Assembly: GCF_937616625.2 (NCBI RefSeq)
Contig: NC_065571.1
Location: forward strand, 57,769,651-57,833,650
Reading direction: 5' to 3'
DNA from: Mercurialis annua
Taxonomy: Eukaryota; Streptophyta; Magnoliopsida; Malpighiales; Euphorbiaceae
Length of the DNA stretch: 64,000 nucleotides
Below, in pieces: positions 61,452-64,000 of the stretch. The notes beneath the pieces were generated by a model. That model was not told the DNA's origin. It did not search any database and was given only the letters and a program-made list of their open reading frames with translations. The stretch's first letter is position 1, and each line of letters starts with the position of its first letter. Made by a program: the position numbers and the translations under genes.

Positions 61452-63066
61452 CACTACTAGAAATCAACTTATTCACGGCCGAAATTAGCGACAGATTGCA
61501 AATTTGTCGCTAATTTGACTTTTACCGACCGAATTTGCGACGGATGGGCAATTGCCAAAAGGGGGGGGGGGATTTGGCGGGTGCTTACCTGCCTGTTTTC
61601 CCCAAATTTAGTGACAGATTTGGCGGTCCATCGCTATACTAGTGAAACAAAACTCAATGTTTTGTTTAAAAACGAATTTAGCGACGAACTGCCAAATCCG
61701 TCGTTAAATTCGTTAATTTAAAAACCTGCGACCTTTTTTCTTCTTTCATTTTCTATTTCTCTCCTTTTTTCCAAGTCCGTCGCCGCAATTCTTTCACCCA
61801 CCATTTCACCCACCGCTATCTGAGTTTGGTCTGTTTGATTCCTCCTCCGTTCGATTTGCCCCCTATCCAAAAGCTCCGGCCATTTTCTCCACCGTTTTCT
61901 CTCCTCTGCCGGTTCACAGTTTTTGTCGCCGTCCTCTGCCGTCAACCCCCATCCTCCTCAGGGAAGTAGTTTTGTTTTATTACTGTTTTATTATTATTAT
62001 AATTATTAAATATATAATTAAATGGTTAATTAAAGTATTAAATTGTCAATTTAATTGAATTGAGATTGTTAAATTAAAATTAGGTTAATTCTGTTTATGC
62101 AATTTTGAATTTGTAATTGAATTATGTTTAATTATTAGAATTAGGTTAAAATTAGTTTAGGTTAGATTATTAATTTATTATTTATTAAGTTAAATAAATT
62201 ATAATATAAAATTAGTGTAATTAGTGTAATTTATGTTAGATATTATAATTAGTAAAAAATTAGGTTAATTAATTAATTTAGGTCTGTGCTGAGCTGGAGA
62301 AGCTGATGAGTACACTCCCACTAGAATTTCACCCATAGTTCCCCCCACCCCCACCGGATGAGGACGACACTCCACGTTTGTAGTGTCTTTTGTGATAGTT
62401 TTTAACACTTGACTATATTTACGCTATTTATTAATTAAAACAAATTTTATAAACTTTTAATTTATTTTATATATTTTACAGATTTAATTAAAGCTATATA
62501 TCACCTCTCATGTGTATATATGGTGTATGCAACAAGTTTAATCAACAGCAAGGAAAAAAAATGAAAAAACGCTGGAAAACGGAAAAATTCTGCCGGCAAA
62601 GTCAGTGTAATTGCCGATGGAATTGAACAATTTAGCGATGAAATTTCTATCGCTAAAGTCACTCTTAATCAGCGACGGAAATGACTCCAGCGATGGAAAT
62701 TTCCATCGCTAATATGCTCGTATTTAACGACCAAAACCTGGACATTTAGCGACATAAATTTTCGTTGGTAAATTTAGCTACAAAAGTTTCCGTTGCTAAA
62801 TTTAACTACGGAAATTTCCATTGCTAATTGGTCGGGCTTTAGTCGTTGAATCCGACCAGATTACCGACAATAATTTTTTTACCGATGGACTTTTCTGTCG
62901 GTAATTTAGCGACAGACGGATTCTTTGTGTCGCCAATTAATTAGCGACCACATATGTACTGACGAAACAGATACGTCGGTAATCCGTCACTAATTGATAT
63001 TAGCGACGAAATTATGGTGTTTAGTGACAGAAAATTCCGTTGCTAAACACCTGTTTTCTAGTAGTG
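61452..63066. mobile_element. Nonautonomous CACTA (EnSpm-type) element, 1615 bp
   Basis: Ends CACTACTAGAAATCAA and the reverse complement of TTTTCTAGTAGTG are inverted and start with CACTA. Many subterminal repeats of the type TTTAGCGACGGA / TCCGTCGCTAAA occur in both orientations near both ends, as CACTA transposases need. The 3-bp flanks CTC and TTC match at 2 of 3. Interior AT-rich with a G run near 61561; no transposase. Confidence 0.88.
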
Positions 63067-63825
63067 TTCAAACATAAAATTATTAAAACATTCTAGGGAT
63101 TTGATCATTCAATATTAAATGTGCGTCTTGATTTCTGCAAATTATTAAGTTAAACGTTTATTTCAACAATTTAAAAAGATGAAGTAAAATTATCATAAAT
63201 TAACTATAATCCACTGCATTCTTAATTTTTGTAAATTTTATCACTTTTTCTACCTTGATAAAAATAATAATCAATAAGCAGAAAATTAAAAATAGAAAGT
63301 TGGTAATCAAAATATAGTATAATATTGGCTGTGTTAATAATTAAAAGAGTTGTTAAAGTTGCACGAAGTCAAATATTTTTTCTTTCTAAATTGATAAACA
63401 ATATTTTTTGTGCATAATTTAGACAATTTAGCGACTTAGTGTGCGGGGGAGGAGGGGGGATTTTTTTCTTATTTCTGTCAAACTCCATAGTGTAGAGTAA
63501 TTTTTTTTTTTAAAAGAAAGTGCAAGTTTCTTGATGTGGTTAGTCACTCTATAACAACTTTTATCTACAAGTAAGGATTTTTTTTATTAATTATGCACCA
63601 ATTTACATTGATCGTTTCTTTGTATTGTTGGTAATCATTAATTGAATTACCATTATCCTTAAAAAATCAACATCTTGTGTTCGTATGGCCATAAAATTTG
63701 CTCCTCATTTGCTTTCTCAAAATTGCTAAGAGTAACTTTGTTTCAAATATTATGGTGGATAATATTTGTTACTCTCAGCCGCAATAAGTTAAACTTCAAC
63801 TTCACTCATTTTTTAAAAACCAATA
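63067..63825. other. AT-rich spacer
   Basis: No gene or defined element seen. A G-rich run occurs near 63442-63460. Confidence 0.5.
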
Positions 63826-64000
63826 TAAGAGTAATCTGGTTATGCCTTATCTTTTAGATTCTCTGGTTATCAAACAGTTGTCGAATGCGCAGACAAATTC
63901 CCTTTTCAACAATGATGACAATAAAACTTCGGGACCGGATGATTTTAAACAATGATAACAATAGCTCCAGGGCCGGATGGTTTTAACATTTTCTTTTATA
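63826..64000 (+). pseudogene. LINE reverse-transcriptase start (runs off window)
   Basis: In the plus strand LLDSLVIKQLSNAQTNSLF is followed by DDNKTSGPDDF and, about 45 bp later, by APGPDGFNIFF. The A-P-G-P-D-G-F motif is the first conserved motif of plant L1-type LINE reverse transcriptases, and the preceding text fits the linker before it. A short tandem duplication carries the motif twice. Only the left end is in the window. Confidence 0.7.

Overview
The window is AT-rich nuclear DNA from a flowering plant, almost certainly a eudicot. The evidence is multi-exon genes with short GT-AG (and two GC-AG) introns, plant-type protein families, and a dense mix of Ty3/Gypsy LTR elements, Mutator-like foldback elements, hAT, CACTA, Stowaway, SINE and LINE remnants. 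I cannot name the species from the sequence alone. I found no CRISPR arrays, rRNA genes, operons or other prokaryotic features.

Four host genes are well supported. (1) Positions 1-5873, minus strand: the 5' two thirds of a CBP60B-type calmodulin-binding transcription regulator, whose C-terminus lies off the left edge. (2) 8569-17379, minus: a complete 14-exon BIO3-BIO1 gene encoding bifunctional dethiobiotin synthetase / diaminopelargonic acid aminotransferase (846 aa, biotin pathway, mitochondrial). (3) 42976-52269, plus: a complete 14-exon FGGY-family carbohydrate kinase, probably the D-ribulokinase type. (4) 56697-60532, minus: a complete 6-exon 26S proteasome ATPase subunit RPT2 (443 aa). 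All exon chains stay in frame from start to stop, or to the window edge for gene 1.

The 25 kb between BIO3-BIO1 and the FGGY kinase is a repeat island. It holds an LTR remnant (17960-20552), several foldback elements with 9-10 bp target duplications, a GC-richer island that looks organellar, a nonautonomous hAT element, and a Ty3/Gypsy copy whose parts lie in permuted order (integrase - LTR - gag - protease - RT - RNase H, all minus strand, 25642-33061). It continues with two decayed hAT transposase fragments, one split by an 892-bp foldback element, then a clean solo LTR with a GTTTC target duplication (38001-40435) and a second decayed LTR element (40441-42192). The introns of the four genes also carry insertions: two LTR remnants in CBP60B introns, Stowaway plus foldback in the kinase gene, and hAT in RPT2. 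The right end holds a nonautonomous CACTA element (61452-63066) and the start of a LINE reverse-transcriptase fragment.

The four genes do not form one pathway. CBP60B next to BIO3-BIO1 recalls the Arabidopsis order At5g57580 / At5g57590, so that pair may be old microsynteny. The most unusual signals are the permuted single-LTR retroelement, clusters of short perfect palindromes whose sequence differs between related LTRs, and a family of foldback elements with exact 9-10 bp target duplications.
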